In this document: piece by piece, positions 47,776-55,905 of the stretch | Position numbering within the stretch: position 1 is the first letter of the stretch | Layout of the letters: every line of letters starts with the position of its first letter | Source of the DNA: Pseudoalteromonas distincta | GTDB taxonomy: Bacteria; Pseudomonadota; Gammaproteobacteria; Enterobacterales; Alteromonadaceae | NCBI RefSeq assembly: GCF_000814675.1 | Contig: NZ_JWIG01000021.1 | Coordinates: 62,001-126,000 of the forward strand | Direction of reading: 5' to 3' | Length of the DNA: 64,000 nucleotides | Notes under the pieces: generated by a model | Seen by the model: only the letters and a program-made list of their open reading frames with translations | Database searches by the model: none | Told to the model about the DNA's origin: nothing | Position numbers and translations under genes: made by a program

Positions 47776-47974
47776 GGGCTAGAAGAGGTGCGTTATTCAG
47801 GTAGCGTATGTTAGGAGCGCAAACTCCAGTAAGCATACGTGAGGGGAATTAACGCCGAGAAGTAACCACTTTTGCGAGGTGTTTATTTCGGGCGACTAGG
47901 TTGAACCCTAGCGACTGTCACCAATAGCTGCTTATAAAAAGCAGCTTGTTAGTTTGGTGGAGAGCTTCTGGTCT
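47776..47974 (+). promoter_or_regulatory. Lysine riboswitch (L box)
   Basis: The lysine-aptamer consensus is evident in order: CTAGAAGAGGTGCG, AGGAGCG, GAGGGGAATTAACGCCGA-GAAG, GGTTGAACC, GACTGTCACC and GGTGGAGAGCTTCTGG. P1 forms between CTAGAAG (47779-47785) and CTTCTGG (47965-47971), and a P5-like hairpin AGCTGCTT/AAGCAGCT precedes its 3' strand. A second stem, GGTCTTAA (47970-47977) with TTAAGGCC (47981-47988), overlaps the P1 3' strand and may be the expression platform. The riboswitch precedes the dapA-dapD-lysA-like operon, as expected for lysine control. Confidence 0.92.
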
Positions 47975-48086
47975 TAAATATTAAGGCCGTGCGCCCTATT
48001 ATTTTAAGCCCATTCGCTCTTCGAATTATTAGTTCGAACGACGTTAATGCGGCTCCTTCCATAAAGCTTTTTAACTCTTCGAATAA

Positions 48087-48144
48087 TACCAATTGCATTA
48101 AATTAGTTATCGCTAAAATGATCACGTTTTTAATAAAATTGGTA
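48087..48144 (+). repeat. TACCAATT-ended repeat, short copy
   Basis: A 58-bp element with inverted ends TACCAATT/AATTGGTA. Its left 23 bases and right 41 bases match the 160-bp copy at 52166-52325 (38 of 41 on the right). It lies between the riboswitch and the dapA start, 22 bases before the ATG. Confidence 0.7.
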
Positions 48145-48165
48145 CAAATTATAAGTTCGTGAGAG

Positions 48166-49050
48166 ATGATCAACAACTTCAATTTAAACGACTACTCACT
48201 GTGGACCGCGCTCGTTACGCCATTTGATCAACACGGCGATGTTGACTACAACACGTTAACTAAGCTGGTTAGTGATCAAGAAGCGGCACATAACGGTATT
48301 TTGCTACTTGGCAGTACGGGCGAAGGTTTAGCACTAACGCTAAAAGAACAACAAGCCATTGTTGAGCACGTATGCCAGCTAAAACCAACAGTACCACTCA
48401 TGGTAGCTGTGGGCGGTAGTAACTTAAAGCAACAAATTGAGTGGGTTAACTACTGTAATACACTCCCAATTCATAGCTTTTTACTTGGCTCACCGCTTTA
48501 TGCAAAGCCTGGCGCTGTAGGTCAAACTCATTGGTTTGAAAGCCTACTAAATGCAAGCGCTCACCCATGTATGCTTTATAACGTACCAGGTCGAAGCGCT
48601 GTTAGCATCCCAGCGGCAACAATTCAAAACTTACAAAACAATAAAAACTTATGGGCGTTAAAAGAAGCGAGCGGTAGTATTGCTCAGTTTGAAGCTTACC
48701 GCCAAGCGGCGCCTAATTTAGCTATTTTTAGTGGCGACGATGCGCTAATGCCTTATTTTGCTCAAGCTGGCGCAAGAGGTTTGGTGTCGGTAGCTGCAAA
48801 CGCATGGCCTGAACAAACTCACGAGTTTGTTAAGCGCAGTTTAAGTGGTCAACACCCTAATTTATTTGCCCAGTGGTCAAGCGCTATTAATAGCCTATTT
48901 GCTGTCGCAAACCCTATTCCCGTAAAGGTACTGATGCATTTGCAAGGCCGCTTAAGCAGCCCGCAACTTCGTCCACCTTTAACACATCTTGAGTTAACTC
49001 AAACCGATTGCATCACAACTGCAAACAACACCATTTTATCTTGGCATTAA
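48166..49050 (+). CDS. dapA: 4-hydroxy-tetrahydrodipicolinate synthase-like (DapA family)
   Basis: A 294-residue class I aldolase-fold enzyme. It has GSTGEG (49-54, with Ser replacing the first Thr of TTGE), Y138 in LYNVPGRSA and the Schiff-base K166 in ALKEASGS, as needed for pyruvate condensation with aspartate semialdehyde. It is the first gene after a lysine riboswitch and is followed by dapD. It is probably a second, lysine-dedicated paralogue; a canonical dapA is expected elsewhere in the genome. Confidence 0.88.
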   Translation: MINNFNLNDYSLWTALVTPFDQHGDVDYNTLTKLVSDQEAAHNGILLLGSTGEGLALTLKEQQAIVEHVCQLKPTVPLMVAVGGSNLKQQIEWVNYCNTLPIHSFLLGSPLYAKPGAVGQTHWFESLLNASAHPCMLYNVPGRSAVSIPAATIQNLQNNKNLWALKEASGSIAQFEAYRQAAPNLAIFSGDDALMPYFAQAGARGLVSVAANAWPEQTHEFVKRSLSGQHPNLFAQWSSAINSLFAVANPIPVKVLMHLQGRLSSPQLRPPLTHLELTQTDCITTANNTILSWH

Positions 49051-49065
49051 ATACAGGTTTTTATA

Positions 49066-49806
49066 ATGAGCTGGTTAGAACTATTAAATAATTTAGAATC
49101 GGGCGCAGTACGCGCAGCATCACAAAACGAAAGCGGCCAATGGCAAGCTAACGTAGAAGTAAAGCAAGGCATTTTAGAAGCCTTTAAAAATGGCACTAAT
49201 ACTGAGTTTGCAGGCGGCTTTGTTGATAAACATAACCTAGCTCCGCAAGAATTTAGTACTGATGATGGCGTTCGTATGGTACCAGGTGGCTCAAGTGTTC
49301 GCCGTGGTGCTTATGTTGCTAAAGGCACGATTATTATGCCACCAGCGTATGTAAACATTGGTGCATATATCGACGAAGGCACAATGGTAGATAGCCACGC
49401 ATTGGTGGGTTCTTGTGCACAAGTAGGTAAAAACGTACATTTAAGCGCTGCAGTTCAGCTTGGTGGCGTGCTTGAGCCAATTGGTGCAAGCCCAGTAGTG
49501 GTTGAAGATGACGCATTTATTGGTGCAGGCTGTGTTATTGTTGAAGGCGTAGTCATTAAAAAAGGCGCAGTACTTGCCCCTGGCGTGCGTTTATCAGCAA
49601 CTATTCCAGTATACGACTGCGTAAACGAGCGCCAACTTGATAAAGGCGAGCCAATCCCAGAGTACGCGATTGTAATACCGGGCTCTCGCCCTGCGTCAAA
49701 CGAATGGGCGCGCGAGCAAGGCCTAAGCATGTCGTGTGCGTTAATAGTTAAATACCGCGACGAGAAAAGCGATGCATCGTTATTGCTTGAAGAGGTTTTA
49801 CGATAA
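49066..49806 (+). CDS. dapD: Tetrahydrodipicolinate N-succinyltransferase-like (short DapD)
   Basis: Transfers succinyl from succinyl-CoA to tetrahydrodipicolinate. The 246-residue protein has a left-handed beta-helix with hexapeptide repeats and the family motifs PAYVNIGAYIDEGTMVDSHALVGSCAQVGKNVHLSAAVQLGGVLEP and FIGAGCVIVEGVVIKKGAVLAPGV. It is about 28 residues shorter than E. coli DapD, mostly at the N-terminal helical part. It starts 15 bases after dapA and overlaps the decarboxylase gene by one base (TAATGA). Confidence 0.88.
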   Translation: MSWLELLNNLESGAVRAASQNESGQWQANVEVKQGILEAFKNGTNTEFAGGFVDKHNLAPQEFSTDDGVRMVPGGSSVRRGAYVAKGTIIMPPAYVNIGAYIDEGTMVDSHALVGSCAQVGKNVHLSAAVQLGGVLEPIGASPVVVEDDAFIGAGCVIVEGVVIKKGAVLAPGVRLSATIPVYDCVNERQLDKGEPIPEYAIVIPGSRPASNEWAREQGLSMSCALIVKYRDEKSDASLLLEEVLR

Positions 49807-51011
49807 TGAGCTTTTTGAGCACGCATATCAAAACCGCTGTAAATACTATTACACAACAAATTGATACACCTTTTTTTGTTTACGATTTAGATCAACTAAA
49901 CACGCATCTTGCGCGTTTAGTTGCGCAAACCGATGTAAAACTGTGGTACGCGGTAAAAGCAAACCCACTGTCTAAAATTATTCAAAGCTTAGACAGTGCT
50001 GGCTTTAATTTTGACGTAGCAAGTAAAGGTGAGCTTGAGCAAGTACTAGCACAAGGTATTAGCTCGCAGCGCGTGCTCAACACAGGGCCCGCAAAAAGCC
50101 CTAAACAAATAAAACACTTTATTGAGCGCGGCGTGCGTATATTCGTAGCAGAAAGCCTCAATCAAGTACGTTGGTTAAACCAACAAGCACAACTACAAAA
50201 CACGCAGTTACAAGTATTACTGCGTGTACAATTACGCTGGCCTGAAGGTGAAAAAAACCCACTGGGCGGCGACAGCCTTACGCCATTTGGTTTGGGCTGT
50301 GATGAGTGGCAAGCACTCAATGTAGCTGACTACCCTGCGCTTAAATTTGACGGCCTGCATATTTTTCAGTGGGGCAACATGCTTAGCACGCAAAAACTAA
50401 GCGACTTGTGGTCACAAATGATTGCACCTCTTAGCCAACTTGCCAGCGATTTAAATATTAGCCTTAAGATTCTCGATTTAGGCGGCGGCTTAGGTATTCC
50501 TTATACACAAAACGAAGCAACACTTGATTGGGATGACTTAATTGCTGCGCTCGCTAAAATTAAAAATGATGCGGGTGTAGAAGAATTATGGATGGAACTT
50601 GGTCGCTATGCCGTTGGCGAATGCGGTCATTACGCAAACCCAGTAGTAGAGCGCAAACAAAACTACAATCAAGAACAAGTAATTTTAAGCGGCGGTATAA
50701 ATCACTTATTACGCCCTGCTGTTACCAGCCAAGACTTTCCTGCTGCATTACTGCGTGAATCCAGTGCTAAAACTCAAGCGGTCACTTTATACGGCCCACT
50801 TTGTACAGCGCTTGATTGCTTGGGTGAACATAACTTACCAAGCGATTTAAATGAGCACGACTGGCTAGTGTTTAGCCAATGCGGTGCTTACGGCTTTACC
50901 GAAAGTATGCCGTATTTTTTATGCCATGAGCTAGCTGCTGAGTACACCTTGCAAAACGGTACACTTACCTGTGTTCGCCAAGCCGAAAATGCCAGCCATT
51001 ATTTAAGGTAA
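49806..51011 (+). CDS. Fold-type III PLP decarboxylase, LysA-like
   Basis: A 401-residue alanine-racemase-fold decarboxylase. K51 in WYAVKANP holds PLP; LDLGGGLGIPY (223-233) binds its phosphate; GAYGF is near the C-terminus. The active-site Cys motif, CESGD in diaminopimelate decarboxylases, is here C333-T-A-L-D337, and HIFQWGN replaces the HxGS segment, so the substrate pocket is altered. By position between dapD and a desuccinylase it should act in lysine synthesis, but it may decarboxylate a modified diaminopimelate. Its ATG overlaps the dapD stop (TAATG). Confidence 0.8.
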   Translation: MSFLSTHIKTAVNTITQQIDTPFFVYDLDQLNTHLARLVAQTDVKLWYAVKANPLSKIIQSLDSAGFNFDVASKGELEQVLAQGISSQRVLNTGPAKSPKQIKHFIERGVRIFVAESLNQVRWLNQQAQLQNTQLQVLLRVQLRWPEGEKNPLGGDSLTPFGLGCDEWQALNVADYPALKFDGLHIFQWGNMLSTQKLSDLWSQMIAPLSQLASDLNISLKILDLGGGLGIPYTQNEATLDWDDLIAALAKIKNDAGVEELWMELGRYAVGECGHYANPVVERKQNYNQEQVILSGGINHLLRPAVTSQDFPAALLRESSAKTQAVTLYGPLCTALDCLGEHNLPSDLNEHDWLVFSQCGAYGFTESMPYFLCHELAAEYTLQNGTLTCVRQAENASHYLR

Positions 51012-51016
51012 CAAGT

Positions 51017-52138
51017 ATGAGTAATACAACACACATTAGCCAAGAGAACATTGTAGTAGGGGAAGTTGCAAACGGCTTACCGCTTACAATTCCTGTGTAT
51101 CGTTTAAAAGGCGATGGCACAGGGCCAAGTGTTTACATTCAGGCCAATATGCATGGCGCTGAAGTGCAAGGTAACGCAGTTATTTTTCAGCTGCTTGAGC
51201 AATTAAAACACCTTAACCTTAGTGGCGATATTACCCTTGTACCTTATGCAAATCCGATTGGTTGTAATCAAAAATCTGGCGAGTTTACCCTTGGCAGGTT
51301 CGATCCGATTACGGGCACTAATTGGAATCGCATGTATCACTACAATAAAAATTTAGTGGCACAGTTTGCACAAAATCATACTCAGTATGACGACGCTACA
51401 TTAAAAAGTAACTTCAAACAGGCACTTATTGACGAAGTAGACAGCAAGCTTAACGGCCCGGCTTATTTACTTAATACGGGTAAACGCATTGCGCTTAACT
51501 TACAAAAGCTCGCTCATCAGGCTGATATAGTACTCGATTTACACACAGGCCCTATTTCAAGCAAGCATCTGTACTGCCCAAGCTATGCAACCGACAGCGC
51601 ACGTTACTTTAATATTGAACATGTATTGCTTATTCCTAGTGATTTTGACGGCGCTATGGATGAAGCTAACTTTTGCCCATGGTGGCATTTAAGTGATGCA
51701 CTTAGCGGACAAGGTCGCGAATTATCAATACCTGTAGAAGCATTTACTGTAGAGCTAGGCAGCCAAGAAAAAATAGACTTAAAAGAAGCATTAAACGATG
51801 CAAACAGCATTTTAAGTTACTTAAATCACAAAGGCGTATTACAAAACGCACCGCATACGCCAGCTAATATCACTCGTTATGCATGTAATTTAGATGACTA
51901 CTTTGCCTATTATGCCCCTATTGGCGGCATGGTTGAATACTTAGCCCCACTTGGCGGGCACATTAAAGCTGGTGAGCCTATTGCCAATATTTTACGCATG
52001 GAGCGCTACTTAAGTGAGCAACCACTGCAAACACTTACTCTTGATTGCGATGCAATTGCTATTTTGCACTTTGCCTCAGCGAGTGTTAATCAAGGTACCG
52101 AGCTTTATAAGTTTTTTACTAACATATTTGAGCTTTAG
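51017..52138 (+). CDS. M14-family desuccinylase/aspartoacylase-like (AstE/ASPA)
   Basis: A 373-residue zinc hydrolase of the succinylglutamate desuccinylase/aspartoacylase family. Zinc ligands H46 and E49 are in MHGAE, the third H176 in VLDLHTGP, and catalytic E246 in FTVELGS. These enzymes remove succinyl or acetyl groups from N-acyl amino acids. It is the last gene of the riboswitch-controlled operon, five bases after the decarboxylase. N-succinyl-diaminopimelate (or succinyl-lysine) is the likely substrate, replacing the usual M20 peptidase DapE. Confidence 0.82.
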   Translation: MSNTTHISQENIVVGEVANGLPLTIPVYRLKGDGTGPSVYIQANMHGAEVQGNAVIFQLLEQLKHLNLSGDITLVPYANPIGCNQKSGEFTLGRFDPITGTNWNRMYHYNKNLVAQFAQNHTQYDDATLKSNFKQALIDEVDSKLNGPAYLLNTGKRIALNLQKLAHQADIVLDLHTGPISSKHLYCPSYATDSARYFNIEHVLLIPSDFDGAMDEANFCPWWHLSDALSGQGRELSIPVEAFTVELGSQEKIDLKEALNDANSILSYLNHKGVLQNAPHTPANITRYACNLDDYFAYYAPIGGMVEYLAPLGGHIKAGEPIANILRMERYLSEQPLQTLTLDCDAIAILHFASASVNQGTELYKFFTNIFEL

Positions 52139-52165
52139 CTCACCCTTCTCATTGCGTGAGAGTAA

Positions 52166-52325
52166 TACCAATTGCATTAAATTAGTGATCTATTATAGCG
52201 ATAAGAAAATAGCTTAATAACAAGGCTAAAATTATGGTACATAGTTGTTCTATATAAATAATTTTTAACGTAGTTAGTGAGTTATTTAATACGCTAGAAT
52301 GATCATGTTTTTAATAAAATTGGTA
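52166..52325 (+). repeat. TACCAATT-ended repeat, long copy
   Basis: A 160-bp AT-rich element with inverted ends TACCAATT/AATTGGTA, starting 27 bases after the desuccinylase stop codon. Both ends match the 58-bp copy at 48087-48144 in the same orientation; the extra ~100 central bases are absent from that copy. No protein is encoded. It resembles a MITE or transcribed intergenic repeat. Confidence 0.7.
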
Positions 52326-52354
52326 TAAATTAACTAAAAAAGTTAATTTGCATT

Positions 52355-52380
52355 AGAAAAGCGGCTTAGGCCGCTTTTCT
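52355..52380 (+). terminator. Terminator of the lysine operon
   Basis: An 11-bp perfect stem AGAAAAGCGGC/GCCGCTTTTCT around TTAG, followed by TTTTG. Confidence 0.88.
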
Positions 52381-52516
52381 TTTGATCTATACTTACTTTG
52401 TATACGTATAAAACTTGTTATAAATGCAAATTCAGTAAAAGTTCACCGTTACATATGTAAAAAGACGTTATAATTAAATTAACGCATACAACAACCCAAA
52501 CTCACAAGGAATTACA

Positions 52517-53551
52517 ATGAGCTGGCGCCACTGGATAACTCTTTCTGCTTTAATTAGTACCGCTACCTTCGCACAAGAAGAAGTTGCTACAAACGAGCAA
52601 GATAACGACATCGAGCTTGTAAAACAGTGTATTTTAAATGAGGTAATTGGCGGGGATGGTAAACAGACATTAGACGACCTTCGTAAAAAGTGTTCAGCTC
52701 TTGAAGAAAATAAACAACTTACCGCGCTTGATAAACGCCAAGCTCGTGAAGAAGTAGGTAAAAAAAATAGAAATGTAATTACGCCACATAAGCGTAACTA
52801 TATTTTACCGCTTTCGTACGTATCACACCCAAACGATCGCCCTTTTGATGGTTTTGATGCACTAACAGATGATAACGACGGCGAACCGCTCGACAACCTA
52901 GAAGCAAAATATCAGCTATCGATAAAAGTGCCTCTTTACGATGATTTTTCGGATAAAGACCAAGCCATATTTTTTGGCTTTACACTGCAATCATATTGGC
53001 AAATTTATAACTCAGAAATTTCTTCTCCATTTCGTGAAACAAACTACGAACCAGAGATATTTTGGATAAATTACCTCGACCCAGAAAACGTATTATGGGG
53101 CGACGAAATGGCAATCGCATTAGGTATTTCGCATCAATCAAATGGTCGAAGCCAACCAAACTCACGTTCGTGGAACCGTATTTATGCAGACTTTATCTGG
53201 GAAAACAGAGGCTTTGTTTTTAGCTTTAAACCTTGGTACCGAATAGCTGAGGACGAAAAAGAAGATATTTTAGAAGCCAATGGCGACGACAACCCAGACA
53301 TATATAAATACATGGGTTACTTTGAGTTTAGCGGCGCGTATCGTTTTCATGACCATGAATTTAGCTTTATGACACGTAACAATTTAAATTCAGATAATCG
53401 TGGTGCAATTCAACTCGACTGGTCGTTTCCTTTATGGGGTCGCGTTCGTGGTTATGCACAATACTTTAACGGTTATGGCGAAAGCTTAATTGATTACAAT
53501 GCGGATGTAGAACGTATTGGTGTCGGTATATTATTAACCGATCTGCTGTGA
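52517..53551 (+). CDS. pldA: Outer-membrane phospholipase A
   Basis: OMPLA hydrolyses phospholipids mislocalised to the outer leaflet of the outer membrane. The 344-residue protein has a signal peptide (MSWRHWITLSALISTATFA), a charged N-terminal region and a 12-strand barrel. The catalytic motif is SHQSNGRSQPNSRSWNRIY with the active His and Ser, and the Asn in NYLDPENV or the preceding strand is expected to complete the triad. A terminator follows. Confidence 0.9.
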   Translation: MSWRHWITLSALISTATFAQEEVATNEQDNDIELVKQCILNEVIGGDGKQTLDDLRKKCSALEENKQLTALDKRQAREEVGKKNRNVITPHKRNYILPLSYVSHPNDRPFDGFDALTDDNDGEPLDNLEAKYQLSIKVPLYDDFSDKDQAIFFGFTLQSYWQIYNSEISSPFRETNYEPEIFWINYLDPENVLWGDEMAIALGISHQSNGRSQPNSRSWNRIYADFIWENRGFVFSFKPWYRIAEDEKEDILEANGDDNPDIYKYMGYFEFSGAYRFHDHEFSFMTRNNLNSDNRGAIQLDWSFPLWGRVRGYAQYFNGYGESLIDYNADVERIGVGILLTDLL

Positions 53552-53573
53552 TACTTTTCTAAGTTTTACGCAC

Positions 53574-53602
53574 AAAAAAGCCAAGCATTGCTTGGCTTTT
53601 TT
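53574..53602. terminator. Bidirectional terminator between pldA and yiiD-like gene
   Basis: A 13-bp stem AAAAAAGCCAAGC/GCTTGGCTTTTTT with an ATT loop between converging genes. Confidence 0.93.
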
Positions 53603-53623
53603 GTGTTTAGAACAGCTAAACAG

Positions 53624-54517
53624 TTATTTTTTTACTACAAACTGCCCTTCAAATTCTGCAACCACGTTATCACCATCGTAAATAGTTACAGGCACTACGT
53701 AACTTGCTTTACCGTCGGTTTCTAAATCGCTTAACTTGCCCTTACAGGTTTGTATATCAACACAACCACGTGGGTCGGTAGTAAGCGGTTTTAAGTACTT
53801 AATGTTAGCATCGGCTAATACAATATTACCTTCAAGCCCAGCTTCTTTAAGTGCTAAGTACGTAGCGCCCCAACCTGTTAGCGTGGCCAAGCTATAAATA
53901 GAACCTGCAAACATAGTGTTATGTAGGTTTAAATTAGCGTCTAGGTCGGCGCTGGTTGTAAATTGCCAATCGGTATAGCTTTCTACCTTAATACCCATCG
54001 CGTCACTAATTGGAATAGACTCACGCCACGTATTTTGTAGTACTTGCGTCCAATTAGGGTGACGAAACCAACCTGGCTCAGACGGTTTTTGCTTTACCAT
54101 TTTAAAGTGTTGAACATCGCCATACGCTAAGTGCGCTTTTTCTTTTAATTCGTAACCGTGGCGTTTATAAAATTCAAGCGCTCGTTCGCGTGCAAACAAT
54201 ACAAGCTCACCTGCGTTTTGAACCCATGCAATTTTTTCAAGCTCGTGCAGTAAGCGACTACCAATATGCTGGTTACGATTACCCTCTGCAACCGCCATAT
54301 AGCGCACTTGTGCTTGCTCATGATTGTTAAAGTGCAAACGTGCTACACCTAGTACTTCGCCTTCTTTATTTTTTATAAAGCGGTGCTCAGAGTCTTGTTC
54401 CATATCGTCTTGTTCAGAGCCACGTGGCTCGCCCCAAGGCGCGCGTAATACCTGCCAACGCAATTGGTAATACGCTTGCCAATCTTCGCTACTTTGTGGG
54501 GTGCTTACCTGAAACAT
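53624..54517 (-). CDS. GNAT acetyltransferase-hotdog thioesterase fusion (YiiD-like)
   Basis: A 297-residue two-domain protein. The N-terminal GNAT domain (about 1-145) has VRYMAVAEGNRNQHIGSRLLHELE, binding acetyl-CoA, and the ELVLFARERALEFYKRHGY strand. The C-terminal hotdog domain (about 155-297) matches the YiiD C-terminal thioesterase family, with LHNTMFAGSIYSLATLTGWGATYL. The E. coli homologue YiiD has the same arrangement and lies beside dtd, as here. Substrates are unknown. Confidence 0.88.
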   Translation of the reverse strand: MFQVSTPQSSEDWQAYYQLRWQVLRAPWGEPRGSEQDDMEQDSEHRFIKNKEGEVLGVARLHFNNHEQAQVRYMAVAEGNRNQHIGSRLLHELEKIAWVQNAGELVLFARERALEFYKRHGYELKEKAHLAYGDVQHFKMVKQKPSEPGWFRHPNWTQVLQNTWRESIPISDAMGIKVESYTDWQFTTSADLDANLNLHNTMFAGSIYSLATLTGWGATYLALKEAGLEGNIVLADANIKYLKPLTTDPRGCVDIQTCKGKLSDLETDGKASYVVPVTIYDGDNVVAEFEGQFVVKK

Positions 54518-54763
54518 ACATACTCCTGTTGTTATATAAGCCGTAAATAAAAGTCAAAAAAGGCTACGGCGCTATACTAATAGTATTGATTATCTACCAA
54601 ACTAAAAAGCTTAAATAATTAAGTCCGTTGGTATTATTTATGGCAAATACCATACTCCATCTTAAAAAAACTGCAAATACGACTTTGGTGATGGCTGTAA
54701 AATAACGTAAAAAATAATGGCAAAGGCCATTGCGCTTTAACGTTGCTAGTTTATGCTGAGAAT

Positions 54764-55471
54764 ATGACTGAAAAAATCAATTATATAAATTCACTGACGG
54801 GTTTGCTGGGCGATCAATTTATTGAAAATAGCCACAGCGTTGGTCAGTTAATCTATTGGCATAAATACAGTGGCGATCACATTCAAGTACGTGAGCACGA
54901 GCAGTTACGCTGGTTACTTATTAACGACACTCTTCAGTCTGTTATTGATTTAAATAACCCGGATTTATTACTTTTTCCGCATTTATTATGCCTAGGTAAG
55001 CATTGGCAGGCTCTTAAGCCGCCACAAAAAGTGTTAGAACTTGGCCTTGGCGGCGGTGCTATTCGTAATTATTTACAACACAAATACCCTAAAGCACAAA
55101 TAACATCGGTTGAAAAAAACGCCGATATTATTGATTGCTATACCCAATTTTTTTCGTCAAATAAAAATGAGCAACTGCTTTGCGCCGATGCGCAACAGAT
55201 TTTAAAAAGTGCGCAAAATATTGATTGGATTATTTTAGATTTGTTTAGCCAGATAGATGCACCTCGATTTTTATTTGAAGAGGCATTTTATAAAAAAATT
55301 TACTCGGCTTTAAATAACAATGGTGTGCTATTTATTAACTTTTTATCGCAGCATGAGTCGCAATTAAAGCAACTTCAACAGCTATTACTCGATGTATTTG
55401 GTTGTAACATTAGCCCGCAAAAAATTACGGGCTATGTAAATCATATTGTCGTGGTTACTAAAAAAGTTTAA
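54764..55471 (+). CDS. Spermidine-synthase-like SAM-dependent methyltransferase
   Basis: A 235-residue class I Rossmann-fold protein. Motif I is LELGLGGGAIRNYL (about residue 95) followed by ITSVEKNADIIDCY with the ribose-binding Glu, and DWIILDLFSQ as motif II. The polyamine-binding residues of true spermidine synthases are not obvious, so the product is more likely a methyltransferase of unknown target. The ATG at 54764 (GAG upstream) is preferred to a TTG seven codons earlier. Its stop overlaps that of the converging dtd gene by four bases. Confidence 0.75.
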   Translation: MTEKINYINSLTGLLGDQFIENSHSVGQLIYWHKYSGDHIQVREHEQLRWLLINDTLQSVIDLNNPDLLLFPHLLCLGKHWQALKPPQKVLELGLGGGAIRNYLQHKYPKAQITSVEKNADIIDCYTQFFSSNKNEQLLCADAQQILKSAQNIDWIILDLFSQIDAPRFLFEEAFYKKIYSALNNNGVLFINFLSQHESQLKQLQQLLLDVFGCNISPQKITGYVNHIVVVTKKV

Positions 55472-55905
55472 ACAGATAAGTTAAACGTCACGGGCCCATC
55501 GTTACACAAGCTTACTTGCATATCGGCACCAAACTCACCGGTGGCTATTGTAAGCCCCAACTCTTTAGCTTGAGCAACAAAGTACTCGTAAAGCTCATTA
55601 GCTTGGCTTGGCGTTGCCGCAGATGAAAAGCTAGGGCGCATACCCTTTTTAGTATCAGCCGCTAGCGTAAATTGCGAAACCACCAGTAACTCACCTTTAA
55701 TATCTTTAAGGCTTAAGTTCATTTTGTCGTTTTCGTCAGTAAAAATACGATAATTACTTACCTTGTGTAAAAGCTTATCGGCCGTTTGCGTATCGTCGTA
55801 CTTTTCAACGCCCAGCAACAACAATATACCTTGGCTAATTTCACCTACTACTTGGTTGTTAATTTCTACTTTGGCATGCTTTACGCGTTGTATTAAACCT
55901 TGCAT
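55468..55905 (-). CDS. dtd: D-aminoacyl-tRNA deacylase
   Basis: Hydrolyses D-aminoacyl and glycyl-tRNA-Ala esters, protecting translation. The 145-residue protein has MQGLIQRVKHAKVEI, the SQFTLAADTKKGMRPSF motif (catalytic Ser-Gln pair) and the GxPx cross-subunit motif NDGPVTFNL near the C-terminus. It starts immediately after the yihY stop codon, the same order as in E. coli. Confidence 0.97.
   Translation of the reverse strand: MQGLIQRVKHAKVEINNQVVGEISQGILLLLGVEKYDDTQTADKLLHKVSNYRIFTDENDKMNLSLKDIKGELLVVSQFTLAADTKKGMRPSFSSAATPSQANELYEYFVAQAKELGLTIATGEFGADMQVSLCNDGPVTFNLSV

Noticed and set aside
47949..48182. 77-codon minus-strand reading frame over the riboswitch end and short repeat
   Set aside because: It is antisense to the lysine riboswitch expression region and the repeat, has no ribosome site or protein-like composition, and is explained by those features.
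54620..54655. GGTATT...AATACC inverted repeat before the methyltransferase gene
   Set aside because: It resembles the TACCAATT repeat only in a few bases and lacks the matching ends, so it was not counted as another copy.
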